Origin: Maritimibacter sp.
GTDB taxonomy: Bacteria > Pseudomonadota > Alphaproteobacteria > Rhodobacterales > Rhodobacteraceae
NCBI GenBank assembly: GCA_002701395.1
Contig: NZVC01000061.1
Location: forward strand, 15,860-65,672
Reading direction: 5' to 3'
Length of the DNA stretch: 49,813 nt
A model generated the notes under the pieces. That model was not told the origin of the DNA and searched no databases. It saw nothing but the letters and a program-made list of their open reading frames with translations. The position numbers were made by a program, and so were the translations under genes. Below, in pieces: positions 35,332 through 42,806 of the stretch; position 1 is the first letter of the stretch, and the number at the start of each line of letters is the position of its first letter.

Positions 35332-37164
35332 ATGCGTCGACGCTGCATGCTGCAAGACCCGTCCTACATCCGGCATTCCTGCCGGGTTTCCGATCGCCGG
35401 ACGGCGGGTCACGAACCGGACAACGAACCGATGCGCATCCGTGCGTACCGGCTTGCCCGCGGGTTCCGCCGGGACGAAGACGGGTCGCTGATCATCTTCG
35501 GACTGATGATGATGATCGTCATGCTGTTCATGGCGGGTATCCCGCTGGACATCGAACGCTTCGAGACCGCCCGCACCAAGCTTCAGAACACCGCCGATGG
35601 TGCCGCGCTGGCCGCCGCCGCGCTGACGCAGGAAGTCGACGCCGAAGTCCTTGTGCTCGACTATTTCGCCAAGGCCGGTGTGGCTGGGTTCGTCGACGAT
35701 GTCCGCGTGACAGAGGCGATCAACTACAAACACGTCGAGATCGACGCAGACATCAACGTGCCGACCCACTTTTTCAACATGGTGGGCGTCACCAACCTTG
35801 GCACGCTGGTCGACTCGGTGGCCGAGGAATCCATCGGCGACGTCGAAATCTCGCTGGTGCTTGACGTGTCCGGCTCCATGGGCAGCAACGGCAAGCTCGG
35901 CAACCTGAAGAACGCCGCCGAGGACTTCATCGACGCGATCTACGAGGACGCCGAGGCAAGCTCGATCTCGACGTCGGTGATCCCGTATTCGACGCAGGTC
36001 TCTGCCGGGCCCGACATCCTGAAGTACCTCACCCGCGCCCCCGTCAGCCACGAGGATTCGCATTGCCTGAACTTCTCGAGCAGCGACTTCACCACCGCCT
36101 CGATCTCGACGACCGCAGATGTCGAACAGACGCTGCACTTCGACCCGTGGACCAATGAATACAGCGGTTGGCGCGCGAACTATAACCTGCCCCAGGTCGT
36201 CTGCCCCGCTGGCGAGAACAAGGAATGGACGAATATCCTGCCCTACTCGAACTCGCCGGTCGCTCTCGAAAATTACGTGAACGCCTTCGACGACACCAAC
36301 CTGACCTCGATCGAGATCGGCGTGAAGTGGGGCACCGCGATGCTGGACCCGTCGTTCCGCCCTGTCGTGACCGGCCTGATCGCCGACGGCATCGTTTCGG
36401 CCGACTTCGCCGGGCGCCCGCTGGACTACGACACAGCCGACGGGCTGAAGGTGATGGTGGTCATGACCGACGGCCAGAACACCCAGCATTACGAGATGGA
36501 AAACCCGTATCGCGCTGGCGATAGCATCGTCTACGTGTGGTACGACGAGGAGGATCGCCCCTACTACTCGATCTGGGGCGGCGAAGGCACGCCGATCCCG
36601 GAAGAGCAGTACGAAGAGCAGGAAACGACCGAGTGCGTGAGCTACGGTTGGTACTATCACAACGGGCGCTACTACTATTACTGCCAGGAAGAACAGACCT
36701 CGACCGAGACGGTGCTGATCGAGAACTGGTATCTTGTGAACCGCTATACCTACGACGTAAGCACCGGCTGGCGCGGCACGCCCTATACCGGTGACCCAAG
36801 CGAAGAAGCCTGGATCATGACGTGGGATGAACTGTGGGCCGAGGTTCCGGTCGAATACTTCGCCGACGAATACCTGCGCAGCATGGGCAGCATGATGGAC
36901 GGCTTCCGCAGCGGGGTCAAAAACGCGCGCAGCTACGTCACGTCCGGCACCAAGGACAGCCGCACCCGCAGCATCTGCACCGCCGCCAAGGCGGAAGGCA
37001 TCTATGTCTACACCATCGGCTTCGAGGCGCCGTACAACTCGCGCATCCTGCTGCAGGACTGCGCCACCACGCCGTCGCATTACTTCAATGTCAGCGGCAC
37101 CCAGATTTCCGCCGCGTTCTCGGCCATCGCCGCCGACATCAACCGCCTGAGGCTGATCCAGTGA
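35332..37164 (+). CDS. TadG-like protein with von Willebrand A domain and Tyr-rich insertion
   Basis: 610 residues. After a basic leader comes FRRDEDGSLIIFGLMMMIVM, the TadG-type membrane segment, then ARTKLQNTADGAALAAAALTQ. The vWA domain has the MIDAS motif DVSGSMGS at about residue 178 and VMVVMTDGQNTQHYE near 385; it would face the periplasm or cell surface. Between about residues 399 and 483 there is a Tyr/Glu-rich insertion (YVWYDEEDRPYYSIWGG, WYYHNGRYYYYC). The end, YVYTIGFEA ... SHYFNVSGTQISAAFSAIAADINRLRLIQ, is usual for TadG. ATG 35332 has AGGAG 8 bases before it; ATG 35431 would give the more usual short leader. The stop overlaps the next gene's GTG. Confidence 0.8.
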   Translation: MRRRCMLQDPSYIRHSCRVSDRRTAGHEPDNEPMRIRAYRLARGFRRDEDGSLIIFGLMMMIVMLFMAGIPLDIERFETARTKLQNTADGAALAAAALTQEVDAEVLVLDYFAKAGVAGFVDDVRVTEAINYKHVEIDADINVPTHFFNMVGVTNLGTLVDSVAEESIGDVEISLVLDVSGSMGSNGKLGNLKNAAEDFIDAIYEDAEASSISTSVIPYSTQVSAGPDILKYLTRAPVSHEDSHCLNFSSSDFTTASISTTADVEQTLHFDPWTNEYSGWRANYNLPQVVCPAGENKEWTNILPYSNSPVALENYVNAFDDTNLTSIEIGVKWGTAMLDPSFRPVVTGLIADGIVSADFAGRPLDYDTADGLKVMVVMTDGQNTQHYEMENPYRAGDSIVYVWYDEEDRPYYSIWGGEGTPIPEEQYEEQETTECVSYGWYYHNGRYYYYCQEEQTSTETVLIENWYLVNRYTYDVSTGWRGTPYTGDPSEEAWIMTWDELWAEVPVEYFADEYLRSMGSMMDGFRSGVKNARSYVTSGTKDSRTRSICTAAKAEGIYVYTIGFEAPYNSRILLQDCATTPSHYFNVSGTQISAAFSAIAADINRLRLIQ

Positions 37165-37700
37165 AACGCCGCCTGACCCAACACCTGCGCCGCTTCCGGC
37201 GCAGCGAGGACGGCGCGGCGATGACGATCGAATTCCTCATTCTGTTCCCGCTGTTCATCGCGATCCTTGTCGCCACCTTCGAGGTCGGCATGGTGAACGC
37301 GCGCCACGCACTGCTGGAACGGGGCGTCGACCTTGCGGTCCGCGACCTGCGCCTTGGCCGCGACCCGACGCCGACCTACGAGGAACTGCGCTGGGCGATC
37401 TGCCAGTATTCCGGCGTGATCGGCGACTGCGACGCGTCGCTGTTCGTGGAACTCGAACGGGTCAGCACCGCCGATTTCGACTTTCGCACCGGCCTGATCG
37501 CCTGCACCGACCAGTCGGAAGAGATCGACCTTGTCGAAGGGTTCAACCCGGGCACGCTGAATGACCTTATGGTCATCACCGTCTGCGGCAAATTCCCCGT
37601 GATGCGCCCGCTCAGCTTCATCGGCCGCTACCTGCCAAAGCTGGGGGACGAGCTGCACTATCGGCTGGTCGCGATGTCCGCCTTCGTGAACGAGCCATGA
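37161..37700 (+). CDS. TadE-like pseudopilin
   Basis: 179 residues from GTG 37161, which overlaps the previous TGA (GTGA), indicating coupling. It begins VKRRLTQHLRRFRRSEDGAAMTIEF, then a hydrophobic helix LILFPLFIAILVATFEVGM; the Glu in MTIEF is the residue conserved at position 5 of pseudopilins. The C-terminal part has four cysteines (ICQYSGVIGDC, IACTDQ, TVCGKF) suggesting disulfides. Probable minor pilin of a Flp/Tad-type system. Confidence 0.8.
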   Translation: MKRRLTQHLRRFRRSEDGAAMTIEFLILFPLFIAILVATFEVGMVNARHALLERGVDLAVRDLRLGRDPTPTYEELRWAICQYSGVIGDCDASLFVELERVSTADFDFRTGLIACTDQSEEIDLVEGFNPGTLNDLMVITVCGKFPVMRPLSFIGRYLPKLGDELHYRLVAMSAFVNEP

Positions 37701-37701
37701 C

Positions 37702-38298
37702 ATGAAGCGTCTACGCACACACCTTCGCCGGTTCCGGCGTTCCGAGCGCGGCACGTTCTCTGTCGAGACGGTCTTGATCGTGCCGTTGCTGCTGTTCTGC
37801 TTTGCCGGGCTGTTCACCTTCTTCGATGCGTTCCGGATGCAGAACGTCAACGTCCGCGCGTCCTACACCGTGTCGGACCTGATCTCGCGCGAGGACAACC
37901 TGCTGACGACCGATTACGTCACGGGCATGAACCAGCTGCTGTCGCTGCTGACCCAGTCGAAGCACCCGACGATCATCCGCGTGACGGCGGTCACCTACGA
38001 CGAAGACGCCGACGAATTGTCTGTCGTCTGGTCGGCGGTCGACGGCGGGACCGAGGGGATCATCCTGCCGCTGGTCGACGGCACGCTGGACGAGATCGAG
38101 GACCAGATCCCGATCATGGCCCACGGCGCGTTCAACATCGTCGTCGAAAGCTGGGCCGCATTCGAACCCGTGATGACATGGGGTCTTGGCGCGTTCTACT
38201 TCGAGAACACCGTGGTCACCCGGCCCCGTTTCGCACCGAACCTGTGTTTCGAAGACGGCGAGCTGACGCAGAACTCGCCCTGCCTGAACGCGCTGTAG
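37702..38298 (+). CDS. TadE/TadF-like pseudopilin
   Basis: 198 residues. MKRLRTHLRRFRRSERGTFSVETVLIVPLLLFCFAGLFTFFDAF (in parts) has the same basic leader, Gly-(x)4-Glu cleavage-type motif and hydrophobic helix as the preceding gene, whose leader it closely resembles (HLRRFRRSE), so the two look like paralogs. The C-terminal two cysteines are near the end (NLCFEDG ... NSPCLNAL). It starts one base after the previous stop and completes a three-gene operon. Confidence 0.8.
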   Translation: MKRLRTHLRRFRRSERGTFSVETVLIVPLLLFCFAGLFTFFDAFRMQNVNVRASYTVSDLISREDNLLTTDYVTGMNQLLSLLTQSKHPTIIRVTAVTYDEDADELSVVWSAVDGGTEGIILPLVDGTLDEIEDQIPIMAHGAFNIVVESWAAFEPVMTWGLGAFYFENTVVTRPRFAPNLCFEDGELTQNSPCLNAL

Positions 38299-38343
38299 CG
38301 GGCGCGTTCCGCACGCCCCCGATCACGCCCCCGGCCCTGCCGC

Positions 38344-38886
38344 TCAGGTCTTGTCGCTGTCCTTGGGGTCGTCCTTCGCGTCGTCCGCCGCATCTTCCAG
38401 ACCGAACCCCAAAGGATCGCCGCCGCGCAGGCGCAGGGCAATCATGTCGGCCATGAACTTGGCCTGCCCCGCCGGTGTCACGCCGCCGATGCCCAGCTTG
38501 CGCCCCATGCGCCACCACAGGCCCGGCTGCCACGCGCGGCCGCCGGGTTTCTTGAGATGGACCAGAAAGCCGTTCGACGGCTTGAACGCGAACGCACCGC
38601 GTTCGACGCGGTCGATCTCGTCCATGCGGGCCAGCACCCGGCCCGTGCCGTCGCGCAGCCCCTCGTCCGTCAGTTCGACGTGGGTTTCCGTCGCGCGGCG
38701 GATGCGGTCGCCCATCACCACCGAGCCAAGGCCCAGCGCCACAAGGAAGGCCAGAAGGAACAGGTTCGCGGGCGGTGTGCTGAAGGCGAGGTACAAAAGC
38801 AACCCGCCCAGCGCCACCAGCAACGCCACCGCAAGCCAGCGCCGCGCCGGCGAAGGCGCGACGACCGCAATCACGTCATCGGTCAT
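38344..38886 (-). CDS. Conserved membrane protein, function unknown
   Basis: 180 residues with two adjacent membrane segments (WLAVALLVALGGLLLYLAF and LFLLAFLVALGLGSVVMG), then a cytoplasmic beta-rich domain: RIRRATETHVELTDEGLRDGTGRVLARMDEIDRVERG, FKPSNGFLVHLKK, and an acidic tail. The domain resembles PH-like membrane-anchored proteins in its order of strands, but I claim no family. It follows phaR by 19 bases on the same strand and is probably co-transcribed. The start has AAAGGTAG upstream. Confidence 0.7.
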   Translation of the reverse strand: MTDDVIAVVAPSPARRWLAVALLVALGGLLLYLAFSTPPANLFLLAFLVALGLGSVVMGDRIRRATETHVELTDEGLRDGTGRVLARMDEIDRVERGAFAFKPSNGFLVHLKKPGGRAWQPGLWWRMGRKLGIGGVTPAGQAKFMADMIALRLRGGDPLGFGLEDAADDAKDDPKDSDKT

Positions 38887-38905
38887 AAGGGCTACCTTTC
38901 GCCGC

Positions 38906-39451
38906 TTAGCTCAGCTTGGACAGCTTGGCCTGCAGCTCGGCCAGCTGCTTCTTGATGTCGTCCAGATCCTCTGACGACCGCTCGGACGAGTCGGGCATCT
39001 TGCCCGTGCCCGGAGCACCAGACCAACCGCCGGTCATCGCCTTCATGAAGGCATCCTGCTGCGCCTGCATCGCCTCGAAGCCCGGCATCTTCGCCATCGG
39101 GTTGGTGAAGTTCTCGAACATCTTCGACTGGCCGTCGCGCAGCATCTCGAAGGACATCTGCAGGAACTGGGGCACCACCGACTGCACGCCCGTCGTATAG
39201 CTGCGGACAAGGTCCGTCAGCACGTTGATCGGCAACACGCTTTCGCCGTGGCTTTCATGGTCGGCAATGATCTGAAGAAGGTATTGCCGCGTCAGGTCGT
39301 CGCCGGATTTCAGATCGATGATCTGCACCTCGCGGCCGTCCCTGATGAACTGGGAAATATCGTCGAGCGTGACGTAGTCGCTCGTTTCAGTGTTGTAGAG
39401 CCTGCGGCTTGCGTAGCGCTTGATCAGCAGCGGTGCATCGGTATCGGCCAA
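38906..39451 (-). CDS. phaR: PHA synthesis repressor PhaR
   Basis: Senses PHA granules and represses phasin and its own genes; on polymer it is released from DNA. The 181-residue protein has the DNA-binding N-terminus LLIKRYASRRLYNTETSDYVTLDDISQFIRDG (read in parts; the KRYxxRRLYxT motif is diagnostic) and the PHB-accumulation regulatory segment DDLTRQYLLQIIADHE. The C-terminal helices (LDDIKKQLAELQAKLSKL) form a coiled coil. The start codon is TTG at 39451, with GGGGAGG 8 bases before it; no ATG alternative upstream fits. Candidate operators lie at the neighbouring phasin and phaC/phaZ promoters. Confidence 0.93.
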   Translation of the reverse strand: MADTDAPLLIKRYASRRLYNTETSDYVTLDDISQFIRDGREVQIIDLKSGDDLTRQYLLQIIADHESHGESVLPINVLTDLVRSYTTGVQSVVPQFLQMSFEMLRDGQSKMFENFTNPMAKMPGFEAMQAQQDAFMKAMTGGWSGAPGTGKMPDSSERSSEDLDDIKKQLAELQAKLSKLS

Positions 39452-39508
39452 CGCGGTCCCTCCCCGGGTATTTGGCGGTGCAGAAAAAAGACTAGGCCCT
39501 TGCGGGAC

Positions 39509-39538
39509 AAAATAAAAGGGCGGGCTTTAAGCCCGCCC
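39509..39538 (-). terminator. Rho-independent terminator of phasin 1
   Basis: GGGCGGGC (39518-39525), loop TTTAA, GCCCGCCC (39531-39538). On the minus strand it is followed by TTTTATTTTG. Confidence 0.85.
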
Positions 39539-39595
39539 AGTCCGGCGTTCCGGCAGGGAGGTATCCGGCGACGCCCCGAATTGTAGTGCTGCGCC

Positions 39596-40048
39596 TTACT
39601 TGGCGGCAGTGGTCGCCTTCTTCGCGGCGGCGGTCACCTCGGCGGTGGCCTTTTTGACAGCGGCGGACGCGTCCTCGGACATGTCCTTGCCAGCGGCCAG
39701 CAGCAGCTCGACGGTTTCCATCTGGACCTTTTTCGCGACTTCGGCGAAGGCGGCCATCGTTTCGGCGGACATCTCGGCCTGAGCCGACGCGAAGTCGGTC
39801 ATCGCTTTGGTGTAGTCAGCCGGGTCGTCCTTGACGGTCGTCATCGAGGAGATCTTCGACAGGGTGTCTTTCGTCCACTTGGTCGAGATCTCGGTCGACT
39901 TGTCGGCCGCTTCCAGCGCAACCTTGGACAGTTTGTCCGACAGGGTGGCTTGGGTTTTGAAGGCGTCCTGCATCGCGGTCATGTCGACCGGGAAGGCGCC
40001 CATCATGTCTTGCATCATCTTGGTGTAGTCGGCGTTCTTCGCAGCCAT
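39596..40048 (-). CDS. phaP: Phasin family protein 1
   Basis: A 150-residue phasin, coating PHA granules. It starts MAAKNADYTKMMQDMMGAF (ATG 40048, AAGGAG upstream). The phasin core is DKLSKVALEAADKSTEISTKWTKDTLSKI and DYTKAMTDFASAQAEMSAETMAAFAEVAKKV, both amphipathic helices. The tail is Lys/Ala-rich (AAVKKATAEVTAAAKKATTAAK), an alanine-lysine stretch seen in several phasins. A sigma-70-like promoter and a PhaR-like operator are upstream. Homologous to phasin 2 in the next gene. Confidence 0.9.
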   Translation of the reverse strand: MAAKNADYTKMMQDMMGAFPVDMTAMQDAFKTQATLSDKLSKVALEAADKSTEISTKWTKDTLSKISSMTTVKDDPADYTKAMTDFASAQAEMSAETMAAFAEVAKKVQMETVELLLAAGKDMSEDASAAVKKATAEVTAAAKKATTAAK

Positions 40049-40103
40049 ATCATTTCTCCTTCGGTGGATCGTGCCCGATCCGGAATTCTGCATCTGCACA
40101 AGG

Positions 40104-40132
40104 AATATGCTTTCTGCGGCGCGGCATTTCAA
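40104..40132 (-). promoter_or_regulatory. Candidate promoter of phasin 1
   Basis: On the minus strand: TTGAAA (complement of 40127-40132), 17-base spacer, CATATT (complement of 40104-40109). It lies about 55 bases before the start codon, and the PhaR-like site lies 10 bases upstream of its -35. Confidence 0.65.
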
Positions 40133-40141
40133 GGGATTTTT

Positions 40142-40152
40142 CTGCAGTGCAG
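40142..40152. promoter_or_regulatory. PhaR-like operator upstream of phasin 1
   Basis: CTGCAGTGCAG is CTGC-N3-GCAG. This TGC-rich palindrome is the type of site I recall for PhaR of Paracoccus. It is immediately upstream of the phasin 1 -35. More TGC-rich half sites (TGCGGCGCGGCA, TCTGCACA) follow within the promoter. Confidence 0.55.
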
Positions 40153-40271
40153 CAAAAATTTTTTATGATTATATGTCAGGGCCTTAACCCAGGAACCGCC
40201 CCGAAACCTTGGAATTTTGGCACGATTTAAAGCCGCGCGTGATTCCCTAAGGTAAGCAAAACCGGGAATTG

Positions 40272-40297
40272 AAAAGGGCGGACCAAGGCCCGCCCTT
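40272..40297 (-). terminator. Rho-independent terminator of phasin 2
   Basis: AAGGGCGG (40274-40281) with CCGCCCTT (40290-40297). The minus strand continues TTTTC. It lies about 57 bases after the phasin 2 stop. Confidence 0.75.
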
Positions 40298-40353
40298 CCA
40301 AACTCGTTACAACACCTAGCGTCACACCCGGTCCCTCAACCGGGCGTCCCGGC

Positions 40354-40785
40354 TCACTTGGAACCGGGCCCCTTCATTCCCATCATGTCGGCGGCTTTCT
40401 GGACCGCCTCGGCGGCCTCTTCGCCCATCGACGAACTGGCTTCCATCAGGATCGAAATCGTCTGTTCCTGCAGCGCCTGGGCGATCTGCGCGAACTGGTT
40501 CAGGTTCTCTTGCGCCAGCGCGCCCTGCGAGGAAGCGAAGTCGGTCATCGCCTTGGCGTAATCGCTGGGATCGTCCTTCACCGAGGTGACATCGCCCATG
40601 TTCGCGATCGTCTGCTTGGTCCAGCTGCTGGACAGTTCGCTGGCCTTGCCCGCCGCTTCCAAAGCCGCCTGCGACAGCTTTTCGCCGACGACGGCAGACC
40701 CTTTGATTTGGTCCATCATCGCGCTCATGTCGACGTTCGCGAACGGGTCCGAGCCGGTTCCTTTGCCAGTTGTCGATTTCGCCAT
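40354..40785 (-). CDS. Phasin family protein 2
   Basis: 143 residues from ATG 40785, with GGAAGG upstream. It contains GEKLSQAALEAAGKASELSSSWTKQTIANM and DPSDYAKAMTDFASSQGALAQENLNQFAQIAQAL (in parts), the same helices as phasin 1; it lacks the Ala/Lys-rich tail and ends AAEAVQKAADMMGMKGPGSK. Both phasins share DDP-(A/S)-DY-(T/A)-KAMTDFAS. A promoter with a PhaR-like operator in its spacer is just upstream. It lies 111 bases downstream of phaC, separately promoted. Confidence 0.88.
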   Translation of the reverse strand: MAKSTTGKGTGSDPFANVDMSAMMDQIKGSAVVGEKLSQAALEAAGKASELSSSWTKQTIANMGDVTSVKDDPSDYAKAMTDFASSQGALAQENLNQFAQIAQALQEQTISILMEASSSMGEEAAEAVQKAADMMGMKGPGSK

Positions 40786-40840
40786 TCTAGCCTTCCCCCA
40801 ATTGAATTGCAGGCCGATCACCTGCCGTTACGTCATCGGA

Positions 40841-40869
40841 TCGATACAATGCTGCACCGCAGCATTCAA
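40841..40869 (-). promoter_or_regulatory. Phasin 2 promoter with PhaR-like operator in the spacer
   Basis: On the minus strand TTGAAT (-35, complement of 40864-40869), 17-base spacer, TATCGA (-10, complement of 40841-40846). The palindrome AATGCTGCACCGCAGCATT (40848-40866), which contains CTGC-N3-GCAG, fills the spacer and overlaps the -35. A bound repressor would block polymerase. Confidence 0.7.
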
Positions 40870-40896
40870 GACACTTTCGACGCCAGCCGCCGGATT

Positions 40897-42705
40897 CTAG
40901 GCGGGTTCGCCGATCAGGCGCGGCTGCGCCACCACATAGACCCCCGGCGCGTCGCAGATCGCCGGATGCTTCGAGTCGCCGGGCACGCGGGCCGGAACCA
41001 TCTTGCCCGACCGCTTCGCCAGCCATTCTTCCCACCGGGGCCACCACGATCCCTCGTGGAACTCGGCGCCGGCCATCCAGCTGTCCGCGTCCTGCGACAG
41101 GTCCTCGTTCACATAATGGCCGTACTTCTTTTTGCTGGGCGGATTGACGATCCCGGCGATATGCCCCGACTCTGACACGAGGAAGGTCTTCGACCGGCTG
41201 CCCATCTGCCGCACGCCGTTGAAACAGGCCTTCCACGCCGCGATGTGATCCGTCTCGCAGGTGATGGAAAACAGCGGCACGCGCACGTCCTTCAGCGACA
41301 GCGTTTCGCCCAAAAGCTCCAGCTCGCCCCGCGCGAACAGGTTCTGCTGGCACAGCCACCGCAGGTACTCGGTACACATGCGGCCCGGCAGGTTCGCCCC
41401 GTCCCCGTTCCAGAACAGAAGGTCGAACGCCGGGGGAGATTCCCCCATCATGTAGCTGCGGATCGCCGGCCGGTAGACAAGATCGTTGGACCGCAGGAAA
41501 GAGAACGTCCGCGCCATGATCTTGTGGTTGAGATAGCCCTTCTCGGCCATCTCGACCTCCAGCGAATCGACGAAGTCGTCGGTCAGGAACGGCGTGAATT
41601 CGCCCTGATCGGAAAAATCCGTCAGCGCGGTGAAGAATGTTGCCGACTTGATCGAGTTGTCTTTCTTCTTGTGAAGATAGGACAGGGTCAGCGCCAGCGT
41701 GGTGCCGGCGATGCAATAGCCGATCACGTTCAGCCGCTTCTGACCGCTCAGCTGCTTCACCTGCTCGATCGCGGTCAGGTAGCCTTCGGTGATGTAAGTA
41801 TCCAGCCCGACGTCGGAATAGGTCTCGTCCGGGTTCACCCAGCTGACCACGAACAGGGTATAGCCCTGCTCGACCACCCACTTGATCAGCGAGTTCTGTG
41901 GCTTGAGATCGAGGATGTAGTACTTGTTGATCCACGGCGGGAACACCAGCAGCGGCGTCTCGTGCACGGTCTCGGTCTGCGGGCTGTACTGGATCAGCTC
42001 GAACATGCGGTTGCGGAACACCACCTTGCCCGGCGTGGTCGCGATGTTGCTGCCGACCTTGAACGCGTCCTTGTCGGCCAGCGTCACGTTCAGGCTGCCC
42101 TCGGACGCCTCGATGTCGCGCACAAGGTTCTCCAGCCCGTCGACAAGGCTTTGCCCGTTGGTTTCAACGGCGCGCTGCAAGGCTTCCGGGTTGGTTCCAA
42201 GGAAGTTGGTCGGGCTGAACATGTCGATGATCTGGCGGCTGAAATACTCGACCCGGCGACGTTCGCGGTCGTCCAGCCCGTCCAGCGCGCCGACGGCATT
42301 CTTCATCGCCTCAGAGTTCAGCATGTACTGCTGCTTGAGAAAGTTGAAGTACGGATGCGTCTGCCACAGCGGGTCCGAGAACCGCTTGTCCGACGGCGTC
42401 GCGTCCTCCGGCGTCTCCATCTTGCCACGCGCCAAAGCCTGCTGCGCATCGGCATAGTGCTGCAGGGTCTTGCCCCAATAGCTGATCTGCTGCTCCAGCA
42501 TCCGGGCCGGGTTCGCCATCATCTCGGCCATGTAGGCAGAGGCGGCCTTCATGTACAAATCCTGGCCCGGCCCCTGCAGACCGGCACGGTCCGGTGTCTT
42601 GTTTGCCAAGGCCGCGACAAGGCGCTGGGACAGGTCTTCCATCTTAACCAGGTTGGCACTTAGCTCGTCCAGTTCCCGGCCTGCTCCGTTTTCCTCGGTT
42701 GTCAT
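40897..42705 (-). CDS. phaC: Class I poly(3-hydroxyalkanoate) synthase
   Basis: Polymerises hydroxyacyl-CoA into PHA on granules. 602 residues from ATG 42705; the frame continues upstream but the extra 80 residues are non-homologous and cross into phaZ's start region. The lipase-like box is VIGYCIAGTT with the nucleophilic Cys near residue 330. The catalytic Asp lies in CETDHIAAWKACF and the His in SESGHIAGIVNPP. N-terminal TPSDKRFSDPLWQTHPYFNFLKQQY and PPWINKYYILDLKPQNSL are typical class I. The ribosome site is weak. It is divergent from phaZ across a 101-base region containing a TGC-rich palindrome. Confidence 0.96.
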   Translation of the reverse strand: MTTEENGAGRELDELSANLVKMEDLSQRLVAALANKTPDRAGLQGPGQDLYMKAASAYMAEMMANPARMLEQQISYWGKTLQHYADAQQALARGKMETPEDATPSDKRFSDPLWQTHPYFNFLKQQYMLNSEAMKNAVGALDGLDDRERRRVEYFSRQIIDMFSPTNFLGTNPEALQRAVETNGQSLVDGLENLVRDIEASEGSLNVTLADKDAFKVGSNIATTPGKVVFRNRMFELIQYSPQTETVHETPLLVFPPWINKYYILDLKPQNSLIKWVVEQGYTLFVVSWVNPDETYSDVGLDTYITEGYLTAIEQVKQLSGQKRLNVIGYCIAGTTLALTLSYLHKKKDNSIKSATFFTALTDFSDQGEFTPFLTDDFVDSLEVEMAEKGYLNHKIMARTFSFLRSNDLVYRPAIRSYMMGESPPAFDLLFWNGDGANLPGRMCTEYLRWLCQQNLFARGELELLGETLSLKDVRVPLFSITCETDHIAAWKACFNGVRQMGSRSKTFLVSESGHIAGIVNPPSKKKYGHYVNEDLSQDADSWMAGAEFHEGSWWPRWEEWLAKRSGKMVPARVPGDSKHPAICDAPGVYVVAQPRLIGEPA

Positions 42706-42724
42706 TTTAACATTTCCAGCTATT

Positions 42725-42739
42725 TTGCACATGCAGCAA
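42725..42739. promoter_or_regulatory. PhaR-like TGC-rich palindrome between phaC and phaZ
   Basis: TTGCACATGCAGCAA contains inverted TTGC ... GCAA ends and an inner TGCACATGCA. It lies 20 bases before the phaC start in the phaC/phaZ divergent gap. Match to the CTGC-N3-GCAG form is weaker than at the phasin genes. Confidence 0.45.
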
Positions 42740-42806
42740 CGGGCGTCACCGTATCGGGGAGGAGTGGCGGCGCATAGACCTGCCGAACAATCCAGGGACA
42801 TGATCC

